This document shows, in pieces, positions 19,127-28,235 of a stretch of DNA of 46,463 nucleotides (its first letter is position 1; each line of letters starts with the position of its first letter). A program made the translations under genes and the position numbers. This DNA comes from a virus. The notes beneath the pieces were generated by a model, which saw only the letters and a list, made by a program, of their open reading frames with translations, was not told the DNA's origin and ran no database searches. The stretch spans positions 1 through 46,463 of the IMG/VR virus record IMGVR_UViG_3300010885_067607. One strand, 5' to 3'.

Positions 19127-19582
19127 ATGGCTTCTCAGAGTACAACAATATATAAAGATAGGTCTTCTGTGAAAGAAGAACATCTAAATGAGATCCTTGA
19201 AAAGATCAATAATGGTAAGTCATTAACATTATCCGAGGGAATATTTCTAAATAACTTCGAAATTTCTTCTGAAAACGACTTTAGAGAATTTTCACACCTA
19301 TCCAAAAATCAAGTTTTCGAAAAGTTATGTAATCTATTGGAAAGGGGAAAAATAGTAATTTGTAATTTATTTGATAAAGATGGTCGGATCAACGATAAAA
19401 TAATTAGTTTAGAAAATTTATTCGAAGAAGAATGTTGTGTTTTGGTACTGAAGCACGGAGATCGCTCAAAAATATACGATAAATTTTTGTATAAAATAAC
19501 CTATAATTTAAAAAAAGATGAATATTATCTTGAATCACAAGATGAATATTTCGAAAAAATAAACATGGAAAATGAGAATTAA
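19127..19582 (+). CDS. Unknown 151-residue protein with EILEKIN helix motif
   Basis: Starts at ATG 19127, directly after a TTAATATATA box. Residues ~20-45 (HLNEILEKINNGKSLTLSEG) resemble the DEILDKIN-x-x-G-x-x-SLT-x-x-E motif that ends two other small proteins here (25097-25516 and 28236-28601), but here it is near the N-terminus. The rest is charged and mixed alpha/beta, with a Cys pair (EEECCVLVLKHGDRS). No enzyme motif is visible. Its stop lies inside the next gene (11-base overlap), suggesting coupled translation. Confidence 0.6.
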   Translation: MASQSTTIYKDRSSVKEEHLNEILEKINNGKSLTLSEGIFLNNFEISSENDFREFSHLSKNQVFEKLCNLLERGKIVICNLFDKDGRINDKIISLENLFEEECCVLVLKHGDRSKIYDKFLYKITYNLKKDEYYLESQDEYFEKINMENEN

Positions 19583-19838
19583 AAATTGGAAATGGTTCAA
19601 AGAGGCAATAAGTGGTACATTTGATGTGATGCCATTCGGTCCCAATTCGCCGAGGCAAGAATTGAGAAACACAATAAGTAGTAAAGATACTACAGTTATA
19701 GAGGGTTCTGATGGTGTAATATATGATTTATATCAGTTTCAAGATCTCTACAATCTTTATTTAAAAGCTGGTGGGAAAGATAATATATCTGATTTCTCTA
19801 AAGAGAATATAGATAAGATACTTCAATTTTTATCCTAA
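19572..19838 (+). CDS. Unknown 88-residue protein
   Basis: ATG 19572 overlaps the end of the upstream gene by 11 bases, so the two are probably translated together. The protein opens basic and aromatic (MRIKNWKWFKEAISGTFDVM). It has a Gly/Pro-containing loop (PFGPNSPRQE) and ends in a helix with DISDFSKENIDKIL-like spacing (residues ~72-86). No family is recognised. An intrinsic terminator follows a few bases after the stop. Confidence 0.55.
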   Translation: MRIKNWKWFKEAISGTFDVMPFGPNSPRQELRNTISSKDTTVIEGSDGVIYDLYQFQDLYNLYLKAGGKDNISDFSKENIDKILQFLS

Positions 19839-19841
19839 AAT

Positions 19842-19869
19842 AAAAAAACCCTCTTTCGAGGGTTTTTTT
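19842..19869. terminator. Bidirectional intrinsic terminator
   Basis: The stem CCCTC (19849-19853) and GAGGG (19858-19862) with a TTTC loop lies between A7 and T7 runs. It separates the convergent small plus-strand genes and the tail sheath gene. Confidence 0.9.
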
Positions 19870-19891
19870 ATAATATCTATTGCTATGTGGA

Positions 19892-22800
19892 TTAAGCAAA
19901 TCCACCAGCTTCGATAGCTCCAGTTCTAAGGATTGTGATGTTGTTAACGATGATACCCATACCTTTGATTGGTTCAACATATGTATCGATTACACCGATT
20001 TGTCTGTCGATAAGGTCAGGTGTGTTGTTTTCTTCATCACACTTATTGAAGTAGTTATAGAGACCATTTCTAGCTACATAACTCTCACAAATTACATCAG
20101 CTTTCAACTTAATTTCAGCTCTCACATCTGGAGTGTTGAATTTCCACTGGAAGTCAAGAAGCATGTTACCAAGTTCTCTTTCAAGTTCAATTAACACCTC
20201 TCTAACGTGGATGTAAGAAAGAGCTGATTTGTAAATTGTTTGTGCTGTATTTTCAGTTTCGATTACGAATCCTCTATTTCTCTTGAACACGATTGGGTTC
20301 ATTTGAGCTAAGTTAAGGTTTTCTAAGTCGGTGAAACTGTAGTTTTGTTCGATACCTTGGATTCCAAGAATCTTACCGTTAGTTACGCCAGCTGCGATTG
20401 TCCAAGGAAGTACAGAAGTAACAAGTCCTAAGAACTTTCTCATATAAGTTGTAGCTGCGAACATAGCTGGTGGTAATTCAGTTGGTCTACCATTATCATT
20501 GATGATGAGGTATGGTAAGAAATAACCAGCTGATGTTGTACCCTTACCAGTTCCGAAAGAGTAGAGGAATTTAGGGTTCTTTTCAGCGTCGCCACCAGCA
20601 GCAATTAGTTCTGTTGATAGGTTACCATTTGCATCTGTGAAACTAGGGTTGGCTGAATTTCTGAATTGTCTCATTGAAGGCATGTTTAAGAATGCGAAAC
20701 AATCAAGTCTGTCTCCAACGATGTCTACTAATTGTTGCTTAGAGTATTCAGTTAATCCCAATCCAAAGGAGTCAACAACATATCTGTAATCGATAGAATC
20801 TTTGTTTACAAGGGCTTTGAATAATTGAGTACCTTTAGCTACAATGTTGAGGATTGAGTTCTGTGTATCTTCTGTTCCATCAGGTTGAGAAGCAGCTCTT
20901 GGTCTGAATCCTTTTAGTGGTATAGCTTTATAAGTATCAACATAAGTGTCGATTGAAGTATACTTCAATGTTTGCATTCCGTCTCCAATTGTATACTTTT
21001 TGATAGCCGAGTCGCAAGTTACTTCGGAATAGGTTGGATCAACAGACCAAGCTTTCTTGTTAAGAATCCTAGTAAGTCTTCTTCCAATCATCCCAGGTAG
21101 TAAAACATCTGGATCCTCATTAACCTCAGCTTGTAAGAAATCACCGGTTTTTAAGGTTGGGTATCTGCTGCCAAGGATGAGAACTTTGTTATCAATTGGT
21201 GTGTATCCAGCTGGTTCAACAATTTCAATTGTTTCTTTCAAATCTGTTAAGTCGGATATGAAGTTAAGGTCACCATTTGGAGTAACTGAGAAGGTTGATG
21301 AAAGAGTACTATCTTTGAATTTAACAGATAGGTTGTCACTTGTATCAATGTAACCTTCAGCGTAATACCTAGTACCAGGATTCCAGATTCTTGTTACTGT
21401 TCCAAGGTCTTCTAATGTTACGGTTTTATCTAGTACATATGGATAAGTTCCAGATGTGCTGAATGAGAAACCAGTTACTGGATTTATGATATCATTTGCA
21501 GTAGCTCCTGCAACTAGAGTGTACTTTTTGGTGTTTAAAGTAGATGAAGGAATAATAAATGATTCAGTACCTGAAACGATCCAAGTTTGTGAAGCTGTGA
21601 ATACAACTACATTGTTACCAGCTGTGTCAGTTGTGAATAAAACCCTACTAGAATTTACTGAATAGTCAGCGTAGAAATAGTCACCAGTGTTGTAGATACC
21701 ATTATAGAAATCTAAGTAAACATCTGAATACTTAGCAGCGACACCTATTTGTGGAGTAGCAACAGTATCTTTAGTCACATATCCTGTAGATCCATAAATG
21801 AATTCATTATCTAACTTGTAGAATACAAGGTTACCTGCTGCGATTGATGCCGGTGTGGTTGTTCCTGTGCCCAAATCAAGTGTGAATGATTTAACTTGAG
21901 ATGTTGATGTTACGATATTGGATACCGAAGCATTGACAAGAGATACTTTTTGACCTGTGCTAACATCAGCTAACATACACATTTTAGATAGATTACTAGA
22001 ATCAAGCATTGAAATTAAGAAATTGAACAATTTAATTTTTCTATAACTTGCGTATGCACTTGGGTCTGGTGTTACAGCTGTTCCAGGGAAAGTTACAGTG
22101 ATTACACCAGGGCTCACATTAGTTACAGTGAAATCAGTTGTTGGTTGGAAATCTATGAATCCAGTAGCGTAGGATGTACTAGCAGTTACGGAAACAGGTG
22201 TATATGTGTGATTTTTGAGGTCGCCACTGAACGCACTAACATCATAGCTTACGAAACCTAAAACGGTATCAGTGGTAGCAACTGATGGTGGTGTTGATGC
22301 TAAAGTTCCTTGAGATTTTTCAACATTTCCAGAAGTATTTACATAAAACGAACTGATAAAACTTTGTGTTGCTGAAGAAGTTGCGTAATCAGAAGAGGCT
22401 ATAGAGAAAGTATAAGTTGCCTTATCCACTCCACCACCAATTAAAATTTGTTGACCACCTGATACAATATATGGTTGTCCACCAAGTGAAGATGTTCCAA
22501 CTTGGAAAGTAACAATCATATTTGTAGATGATGTGAAACCACTAACAGCTGGACCAGAAAGTGCATCGGTGCCAAAAATTACACCATTAACGATACCTTC
22601 GGACATATAAGCAGTTCTTGCGGTAGCTCCGTGCCACTCAGCACCTCTAGCATTTCCGAAAGCTGTTCCAAAAGCTACTACACTCTGTCCTGCTGAACCT
22701 TCTGCGGTATCTAAATAAACACTCGGATAAGCATTTTGTTCAGTGATTGTTTCTTTATAAGAAAGGAAATCAATCTCATCCAACTCAGAATCAACAAGAG

Positions 22801-23764
22801 CATTGTTTACTGCTAAGTTGTTTCCGATGATATCAACCATACCATTTGGAAAATCTCCTTCTAACTTATCAGCGTTGAATGCACAGAAAACACCAGTTCT
22901 GTCAGTATCAGCATTGATTGTTGATTCGATGAAGATATTTCTTCCATTTTCATCCTTGAAATAAGGAATCAATGAACAACCTTCGTAGAATCCAAGAGTG
23001 TTAACGTTTCTATCTTGAGCAAAAGCTGATACAGCACTCTTCTTAAGACCAGTTGAATTAAAATATGCTGACCACTGTAAATCTACAGAAAGTTCAGCAT
23101 AATTTGACCAGTCACCACCGACGATTAAAACGTCAACTAAGTAATCAGAGGCAAAATCCAATTGATTAGTATAAGGTGGAACCTTATCAGCAGTACCGTA
23201 GTACTGAAGAAGTGGTTGGTTGTAACCAGTTAGTTTAGACTTGAAAATGAACACACTAACAAATCTGTTGGATAGGTTAGTAATGTGGAAAAGTCTTTCA
23301 GATCCTGATGTTTCAGTTGTGATGGTGTCGATGAAAGTTGTTGTATCTTTCTTCCAGAAACTTGAAGTATCATGTACCTTCCTATAAGGTATTTCAATTA
23401 TAGAACTGTTAACCTTACTGGTGGCTGTGGATAGCGACCTATATTCGATTTTATCTAATGTATCATTAGTAGCTAAGAGGTTCATAGCTAAAACTGGTCC
23501 AGATTCTAACATCTTCGCTACCGTTCTGTGGAAGAAAGAACCCTTTCTTTCCAAGTTTCTGTCTAAAGGACCATAGATCTTTTCTAGATCAGAAACATTA
23601 GAAATCAGTATTGGTGTATTTACAGGACCCTTTTTAGAAAAACCAACAACCAGCGTAGGTGGTATTGTGAGGGTAGGTACTACCGGATTTGGTATAATTG
23701 ACTGGTCGAACTCTTCGAAGAAGATACCGGGTCTCTTATATTTCCCAATTTGAATTGCTGCCAT
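19892..23764 (-). CDS. Contractile tail sheath protein (gp18-like), enlarged
   Basis: A 1290-residue protein from ATG 23764. The N-terminus has the sheath signature (KYKRPGIFFEEFDQS, then VVGFSKKGPVNTPILI and LEKIYGPLD). The C-terminal ~270 residues match the conserved sheath domain: GKILGIQGIEQNYSFTDLEN, NRGFVIETENTAQTIYKSAL, and a final beta strand IIVNNITILRTGAIEAGGF. T4 gp18 is about 660 residues; the extra length lies in the middle (~300-950), which is Ser/Thr/Gly-rich and beta-like and probably forms surface-exposed insertion domains. The third-position composition looks less AT-rich than in neighbours, as expected of a highly expressed structural gene. It contracts to drive the tube through the envelope. 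Confidence 0.93.
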   Translation of the reverse strand: MAAIQIGKYKRPGIFFEEFDQSIIPNPVVPTLTIPPTLVVGFSKKGPVNTPILISNVSDLEKIYGPLDRNLERKGSFFHRTVAKMLESGPVLAMNLLATNDTLDKIEYRSLSTATSKVNSSIIEIPYRKVHDTSSFWKKDTTTFIDTITTETSGSERLFHITNLSNRFVSVFIFKSKLTGYNQPLLQYYGTADKVPPYTNQLDFASDYLVDVLIVGGDWSNYAELSVDLQWSAYFNSTGLKKSAVSAFAQDRNVNTLGFYEGCSLIPYFKDENGRNIFIESTINADTDRTGVFCAFNADKLEGDFPNGMVDIIGNNLAVNNALVDSELDEIDFLSYKETITEQNAYPSVYLDTAEGSAGQSVVAFGTAFGNARGAEWHGATARTAYMSEGIVNGVIFGTDALSGPAVSGFTSSTNMIVTFQVGTSSLGGQPYIVSGGQQILIGGGVDKATYTFSIASSDYATSSATQSFISSFYVNTSGNVEKSQGTLASTPPSVATTDTVLGFVSYDVSAFSGDLKNHTYTPVSVTASTSYATGFIDFQPTTDFTVTNVSPGVITVTFPGTAVTPDPSAYASYRKIKLFNFLISMLDSSNLSKMCMLADVSTGQKVSLVNASVSNIVTSTSQVKSFTLDLGTGTTTPASIAAGNLVFYKLDNEFIYGSTGYVTKDTVATPQIGVAAKYSDVYLDFYNGIYNTGDYFYADYSVNSSRVLFTTDTAGNNVVVFTASQTWIVSGTESFIIPSSTLNTKKYTLVAGATANDIINPVTGFSFSTSGTYPYVLDKTVTLEDLGTVTRIWNPGTRYYAEGYIDTSDNLSVKFKDSTLSSTFSVTPNGDLNFISDLTDLKETIEIVEPAGYTPIDNKVLILGSRYPTLKTGDFLQAEVNEDPDVLLPGMIGRRLTRILNKKAWSVDPTYSEVTCDSAIKKYTIGDGMQTLKYTSIDTYVDTYKAIPLKGFRPRAASQPDGTEDTQNSILNIVAKGTQLFKALVNKDSIDYRYVVDSFGLGLTEYSKQQLVDIVGDRLDCFAFLNMPSMRQFRNSANPSFTDANGNLSTELIAAGGDAEKNPKFLYSFGTGKGTTSAGYFLPYLIINDNGRPTELPPAMFAATTYMRKFLGLVTSVLPWTIAAGVTNGKILGIQGIEQNYSFTDLENLNLAQMNPIVFKRNRGFVIETENTAQTIYKSALSYIHVREVLIELERELGNMLLDFQWKFNTPDVRAEIKLKADVICESYVARNGLYNYFNKCDEENNTPDLIDRQIGVIDTYVEPIKGMGIIVNNITILRTGAIEAGGFA

Positions 23765-23790
23765 AGTATTTACTTTTTTTTTTATTTTAA

Positions 23791-23802
23791 TGTATATATA
23801 AA
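23791..23802 (-). promoter_or_regulatory. Candidate promoter box TTTATATATACA for the sheath gene
   Basis: A minus-strand AT box 26 bases before the sheath ATG, a weaker variant of TTAATATATA. A 14-bp palindrome, AAAAATCGATTTTT, follows at 23807-23820. Confidence 0.3.
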
Positions 23803-23883
23803 AACAAAAAATCGATTTTTGATAATTTTTGCCTTATATTTTTAAAATTAAATTATATATTTGAACTAAAAAACGACTTTTTT

Positions 23884-24450
23884 CTAAGTTAAACTTCGTC
23901 CCTGTTTAATTTCTTTTGTCTCGTCTAAGATTCGTTTTTGGATATCCTTGATCTCAGTCATCGTCAGTCTTTCGAGTCTATCAGCTTCAGATTTTATTGT
24001 TGATAGTTTAGTTTTGATTCTTTCGATGTCGGTTTTTTTCGATTGTATGTCTTTCAGAAATCCATCTTTCGAACTAGGATTTTGACCAATCTGTGATTCA
24101 GTCTCTTTTATAGATGTGTCAATCTTAGATTGCTCCTTTTCCAAGTCCATCATTTGCTTCTGTAAATCACATACTCTAGAGTATTTAGCAAAAAGTGGAT
24201 TGAAAAACTCCATATTAGATTTAGTATTAACCGGATTAATAAATTTTCTTGATGATAGTTTTGAAACAAGGTCTTTTTCATCTATTGATGTTTTATAGAT
24301 GTTTTCCAATTCTATACGTCTAGTATTGAATTCTTTAATATTTTCTTCTAATTGGTTTATAGTATTGGCAGCAGATGCTACACTAGGTGTGTCACTATTC
24401 ACTACTGCTATTTTTTCATTTATGAATTTTTCGAAGTTTTTGATTATCAT
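23884..24450 (-). CDS. Coiled-coil protein with capsid-targeting-like N-terminus
   Basis: A 188-residue protein from ATG 24450. MIIKNFEKFINEKIAV resembles the T4 capsid-targeting tag, and F-I-N-E|K would be a gp21-type cleavage site. The rest is almost wholly helical with heptad-like Lys/Glu/Ile/Leu spacing (residues ~30-60 and ~90-185), so a long coiled coil is expected. A scaffold/core or internal head protein is plausible; a tail location near the sheath is the alternative. The spacer to the sheath gene (119 bases) is AT-rich with no gene. Confidence 0.55.
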   Translation of the reverse strand: MIIKNFEKFINEKIAVVNSDTPSVASAANTINQLEENIKEFNTRRIELENIYKTSIDEKDLVSKLSSRKFINPVNTKSNMEFFNPLFAKYSRVCDLQKQMMDLEKEQSKIDTSIKETESQIGQNPSSKDGFLKDIQSKKTDIERIKTKLSTIKSEADRLERLTMTEIKDIQKRILDETKEIKQGRSLT

Positions 24451-24481
24451 CCAAACAAATGTATTTTATAAAAAATTTCTT

Positions 24482-24491
24482 TTAATATATA
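24482..24491 (+). promoter_or_regulatory. Candidate late promoter box TTAATATATA, possibly bidirectional
   Basis: Exact box 22 bases before ATG 24514. It overlaps the palindrome AATATATATT (24484-24493), so it may also serve the divergent gene that starts at 24450. Confidence 0.45.
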
Positions 24492-24513
24492 TTCAAAATT
24501 GATATTATGAAAA

Positions 24514-25095
24514 ATGAAACATATTAGAAGATTCGATGAAGTTTTTTCGGGACTGGGTGGTTTGATTGGAAAGGGTGTTGGGTATTTGAGTAGAGCTTTA
24601 CCAGATGTGCATATAGTAGATAAACTCTTCAAGGAAGATGGTGATATGGGAAAGGCCATTTTGAAATATCTTGAAGATTTACCTAGAACCTATAATCGTT
24701 CTGGTGATTTTGATGAAACTACTGTGAATTCTGATGTGCACAATTGGTATTATATCATGGGTAAGATTTTTAAGAATAGTGGTGAGAAGTATAAAATTGA
24801 CATGATCAAACACCTAGACTTTAAAACTAAAAATGTTCCTGAATATACCATTGCTATAAGTAAAGTTGGTATGACTCAAAGACAACACGGTGACCGGTTG
24901 AGTGGTAGGGGGATTAAAATAAGAGATACACAGGGTGGTATGTTCCAAAAAAAGACCTACGGTGGTGGATCTGCCCATTCCGAATACGAAAGACTTGATA
25001 TAGATCAAGGATTGGCAAAGAACATATATTTGGAAGCTGAATCCATTTGGAAAGATGTACACAAGAACATCAAGGATGATGCTAGAGGTAAATAA
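24514..25095 (+). CDS. Unknown protein with capsid-targeting-like N-terminus
   Basis: A 193-residue protein from ATG 24514; an earlier ATG at 24507 gives only a six-codon frame. MKHIRRFDEVFSGLG matches the short tag shared by several proteins here, followed by a Gly-rich amphipathic stretch (GGLIGKGVGYLSRAL). The remainder is soluble, with conspicuous HGDRLSGRGIKIRDT and GGSAHSEYERLD segments rich in His, Arg and Gly. No (I/L)xE site follows the tag closely, so cleavage would have to use another site. No enzyme family is recognised. The stop is one base away from the stop of the convergent next gene. Confidence 0.5.
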   Translation: MKHIRRFDEVFSGLGGLIGKGVGYLSRALPDVHIVDKLFKEDGDMGKAILKYLEDLPRTYNRSGDFDETTVNSDVHNWYYIMGKIFKNSGEKYKIDMIKHLDFKTKNVPEYTIAISKVGMTQRQHGDRLSGRGIKIRDTQGGMFQKKTYGGGSAHSEYERLDIDQGLAKNIYLEAESIWKDVHKNIKDDARGK

Positions 25096-25096
25096 C

Positions 25097-25516
25097 CTAT
25101 TGGGATTGAAGAATTTGCAATTCTGATTCTGTTAGTGATTCCATACCGTAATTATTGATCTTATCCAAGATATCATCAATTGAGGTATATGTGGGGATTT
25201 GATCTTGATTTTCGGATGGTGTTAATTGTTCTACACCCTGACCGTGTTCCAAAGGTTCTAAAGAGTTCATATAATCTACAAATTCAACTGTGAACTTTGA
25301 TTCAGAGTCAGTTCGGTACGCGGTTACACAATAAGTGACCGAGTCGACCCAAACTTTATGTATTGGGGTACCATGTGTTAAATTACCAACCTTGGCATCA
25401 TAGAGATTAGTGGCAGTGAGATATTTATCAATATGATTGGATACAAGAAAATCGTGAATTTCTTCTTGTGAGTCAAACATTGTTAAATCGATACAGAAAC
25501 AATTGAACTTAAACAT
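25097..25516 (-). CDS. Small unknown protein, paralogue of 28236-28601
   Basis: A 139-residue protein from ATG 25516. The segment SKFTVEFVDYMNSLEPLEHG aligns with IQFTDDFVNYMFDLKPLQFK of the protein at 28236-28601. Both end with a helix motif: IDDILDKINNYGMESLTESE here, LDEILDKINLMGIKSLNQQE there. This ending resembles C-terminal helices of some Bacteroidota proteins. The N-terminal half is mixed alpha/beta with no enzyme motif. Upstream, on this strand, is a good match to a host-type promoter, unlike most genes here. This suggests expression by unmodified host polymerase early in infection, perhaps as a regulator; the role is unknown. Confidence 0.6.
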   Translation of the reverse strand: MFKFNCFCIDLTMFDSQEEIHDFLVSNHIDKYLTATNLYDAKVGNLTHGTPIHKVWVDSVTYCVTAYRTDSESKFTVEFVDYMNSLEPLEHGQGVEQLTPSENQDQIPTYTSIDDILDKINNYGMESLTESELQILQSQ

Positions 25517-25534
25517 AAATTTTGGATTATTCTA

Positions 25535-25566
25535 CAAATGTAAAGACAATTTGTGAGAAATACAAA
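25535..25566 (-). promoter_or_regulatory. Host-type (Bacteroidota) promoter TTTG-N20-TAnnTTTG
   Basis: On the minus strand TTTG (25563-25566) is followed after 20 bases by TACATTTG (25535-25542), fitting the Bacteroidota primary-sigma consensus of TTTG and TAnnTTTG. It ends 18 bases before ATG 25516. Confidence 0.5.
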
Positions 25567-25568
25567 TA

Positions 25569-28166
25569 TTATGGGATAGCTTTGAATTTTTCTTTAAGTT
25601 CTTCGATGAGTTTTTTACCCCCAACCATTTTTGCAAGATTTTCATCATGTTTTGCACTGTCACTAGCCATCAATTTAGCTTCAAATCCTTGCGGTAGTGA
25701 AATATCGTTTACTTTCACATCGTCATTGAAAACAAATTTGGAAGCTTTTACTTGGACTTTTCCTCCAACTATTTCTCTTTCCCCTTCTTGTACTTTGAAA
25801 TCTGTTGTATAAACATCCCGTATTGAATTTTGGTTCACATTGCCATAAACAATAGTGAAATCCTTACCATTAGATAACTTCAAGTTCGAAGCTTTGGAAG
25901 ACATCAATCCATAATATAAAAACAATGTGGGTGTTTTCGGTGAGGCCCAGTCAACATATTTTTTACCTTTGAGAAACTTATCATAATAAGCTTTCATAAT
26001 AAAAGGATGTTCATAACTGAACTTAACCAAAATTGCATCACCGGAGTTAGTAACAGTAATTTTTTTGATAACCTGTAAGAAAATCATATCTGCGTACTTA
26101 CCGCTACCAGCTTTACCAATTTCACGTTTCTTGATTGGAATAGCATAAAATTTTACATTAGTATTTAATGTCGGATCCTGTAATGAAGTAAAATAAGCTA
26201 CATTAGCTTCAAAATCTGCTTTTGTCGGTTCTCTATTAGGTTGATTACTTTCTGGTTGTTTTTGTTTATCAGAAAGACTAATACCAAAGTATTTAGACAT
26301 CAAGTTAGATCTTAAAGTATCGAAGTCATCCAATTTGTTCTTGTCTAACATACTATTCATAAAGTCAAATAAAATCTGCCCCTGAGACGCGTCTCTAGCT
26401 ATCTTTGCCGCATCATCTCCATCGGCTTCGAAAATACTTGTATCAAAATTATCATTGAATTTATCAGCAGCTCCAGGAACTACGAACTTCACATTAGCAA
26501 AAACTTTTCTATATTCTTGATTCATCATTAGTTTTTCAACACCTGTCTTCCATTTATTGAAAATTGATTTTACCGCAAAAGGACCTTCTGGTGCCACACC
26601 TTGTTCCCATTTAGCTGCAACTTTACCTAACTTATAGTATTCCCTGAAAGTTTTTTGGGAAACTCTACCATTTGGCCTGCCTGATGGAATTACATCGGTA
26701 AAATAAAGTTGATGAGCTTCTCCAAAAATTCTAGCAATAGAAACTATTGGATCTGGCCTTTTTTCTGGATCATATCTCATCTTATCGGTACCTTTGGTAA
26801 ATAGGTTTTTTAGTTCATCTACTTCTCTTTGGGTGAGTCTAGTCATTTCACGATTTTTATCCCATTCATAAAGGTCCCAAGTGCCCTTTACGGTTTGATC
26901 CTCGGTATTACTTGGACTTGTTCCACCAGAACCACTGGTTGAACCTGTAGTACCTGGTTGTGTGTTTAAACCACCGTTGGCTTCTAGAATAGTGTATATT
27001 GATTCCTTAACAATATCTGTTTTCAATTTATTTATACCGTCTACAAAAGATAAATCTTCCCCATCGAATTCTAAATTGATTTTTGAAACTTTATCTTTTG
27101 GTAGTTGACTTATTTTGTTCAATAAGTCTTTGACTTTTGGTTCTTCTTTAACTTTCTCTTGATCCTTTTGATTTTTAAGTATGTTTATAACCTCATCTAT
27201 CTCTTTTTTGGTAACCTGTGGTGTAGTAGAAGTTTTAATATCTTTAGTTGTAATATTTTGTGTATTTCCAGAAAGTGATGCCTCCGCCTCTCTCATCAAT
27301 CTTTTTCTTGTTCCCTCGCCCGGATTTGTATTCTGTCCAGCTGCTTGTTGATTTTTTTTCCAATCACTTAGTAATTGATTATATTTTTGGTCAATTTTTA
27401 CTTGGTTTTGATTTGTTTTAGCTTCTTGTTTTTGTATGGTTGTGGATTCGGCTTCGTAAACAAAATCAGAAAAAGTTGAAACGTTAAAACTAGCGGTAAT
27501 CAAACCACTTTTCTTCAGTTTGTCTAGTGTGTGTAAAAAATTTAAACTGAAATCACTTACCGCTGATTGTTGAGTTGGTTGTACCGGCGTTCCGGCCGGA
27601 ACTGTTAATTTCCTCAAATCATCACTAAAATCTGAAAGTTTGTCTATTAGTTTATTTCTTTCTTCTCCAAATATCTTTTCTAAATCTTCAAGGTCATCTG
27701 TGATAATATCAAGTGCTTCTTGTAATACTCCAATAGTTCTCTGATTTTTCTTAGGATCATTCGGATCATAAAGTCCTGTATCTTGACCAAGAAGCAATTT
27801 CAATTTTTCAGGATCCGTCCTATTACTCAAACAAATATCTCTCATCTCTTCCATAAATTGTTTTATGACTAATTCATTGAATTTCCTTAGAGTTTCCCCT
27901 TGGATTGAAGATTTAAGAAGATAATTTAATTCATCTTCCAATTTAGTAACTAATGGGTCAATTTTAGTTTGAGAATATCCGATCTTTACTCTTCTTATTG
28001 TGGAGTTTATCAATCTACCAATCATTGAACCACCCCATGTGATATCATTTTCGAAAGTTTCATTTATGATTGCTGAGGTTTTAATTTCCTCGTTAATATT
28101 AATATTTTCTAAAGTTTTGATATTTTTGTCTATCAAGAATTCGTTTCTTCTCTGTAAATATCGCAT
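25569..28166 (-). CDS. Large putative internal head/virion protein
   Basis: ATG 28166 is preferred over TTG 28175, giving 865 residues. The N-terminus MRYLQRRNEFLIDK is a looser version of the tag seen in other putative packaged proteins, followed by INE sites (NININ-E and IINE|T at ~23-40). WGGSMIGRLINSTIRRVKIG is a basic amphipathic segment, then a long helical region to ~200. Residues ~215-345 and ~390-430 are low-complexity (Gln, Asn, Thr, Gly, Ser linkers). The C-terminal half (~430-865) is globular, mixed alpha/beta (PDPIVSIARIFGEAHQLYF, WASPKTPTLFLYYGLMSSK). No catalytic motif is recognised. A virion-packaged or injected protein is inferred from the N-terminus, size and an ATAATATATA box 22 bases upstream. 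Confidence 0.5.
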   Translation of the reverse strand: MRYLQRRNEFLIDKNIKTLENININEEIKTSAIINETFENDITWGGSMIGRLINSTIRRVKIGYSQTKIDPLVTKLEDELNYLLKSSIQGETLRKFNELVIKQFMEEMRDICLSNRTDPEKLKLLLGQDTGLYDPNDPKKNQRTIGVLQEALDIITDDLEDLEKIFGEERNKLIDKLSDFSDDLRKLTVPAGTPVQPTQQSAVSDFSLNFLHTLDKLKKSGLITASFNVSTFSDFVYEAESTTIQKQEAKTNQNQVKIDQKYNQLLSDWKKNQQAAGQNTNPGEGTRKRLMREAEASLSGNTQNITTKDIKTSTTPQVTKKEIDEVINILKNQKDQEKVKEEPKVKDLLNKISQLPKDKVSKINLEFDGEDLSFVDGINKLKTDIVKESIYTILEANGGLNTQPGTTGSTSGSGGTSPSNTEDQTVKGTWDLYEWDKNREMTRLTQREVDELKNLFTKGTDKMRYDPEKRPDPIVSIARIFGEAHQLYFTDVIPSGRPNGRVSQKTFREYYKLGKVAAKWEQGVAPEGPFAVKSIFNKWKTGVEKLMMNQEYRKVFANVKFVVPGAADKFNDNFDTSIFEADGDDAAKIARDASQGQILFDFMNSMLDKNKLDDFDTLRSNLMSKYFGISLSDKQKQPESNQPNREPTKADFEANVAYFTSLQDPTLNTNVKFYAIPIKKREIGKAGSGKYADMIFLQVIKKITVTNSGDAILVKFSYEHPFIMKAYYDKFLKGKKYVDWASPKTPTLFLYYGLMSSKASNLKLSNGKDFTIVYGNVNQNSIRDVYTTDFKVQEGEREIVGGKVQVKASKFVFNDDVKVNDISLPQGFEAKLMASDSAKHDENLAKMVGGKKLIEELKEKFKAIP

Positions 28167-28188
28167 TTTGACCAAGCTAAATTTTAAG

Positions 28189-28198
28189 TATATATTAT
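28189..28198 (-). promoter_or_regulatory. Candidate late promoter box ATAATATATA
   Basis: Minus-strand box 22 bases before ATG 28166, within the divergent spacer. Confidence 0.4.
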
Positions 28199-28235
28199 TA
28201 TTCGAACTTTGAAAAATAAATAAATATATTATAGT

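Noticed and set aside
23807-23820. Palindrome AAAAATCGATTTTT as a terminator or operator
   Set aside because: The stem is nearly all A-T with no loop, so it is expected by chance in such a sequence; left only as a note.
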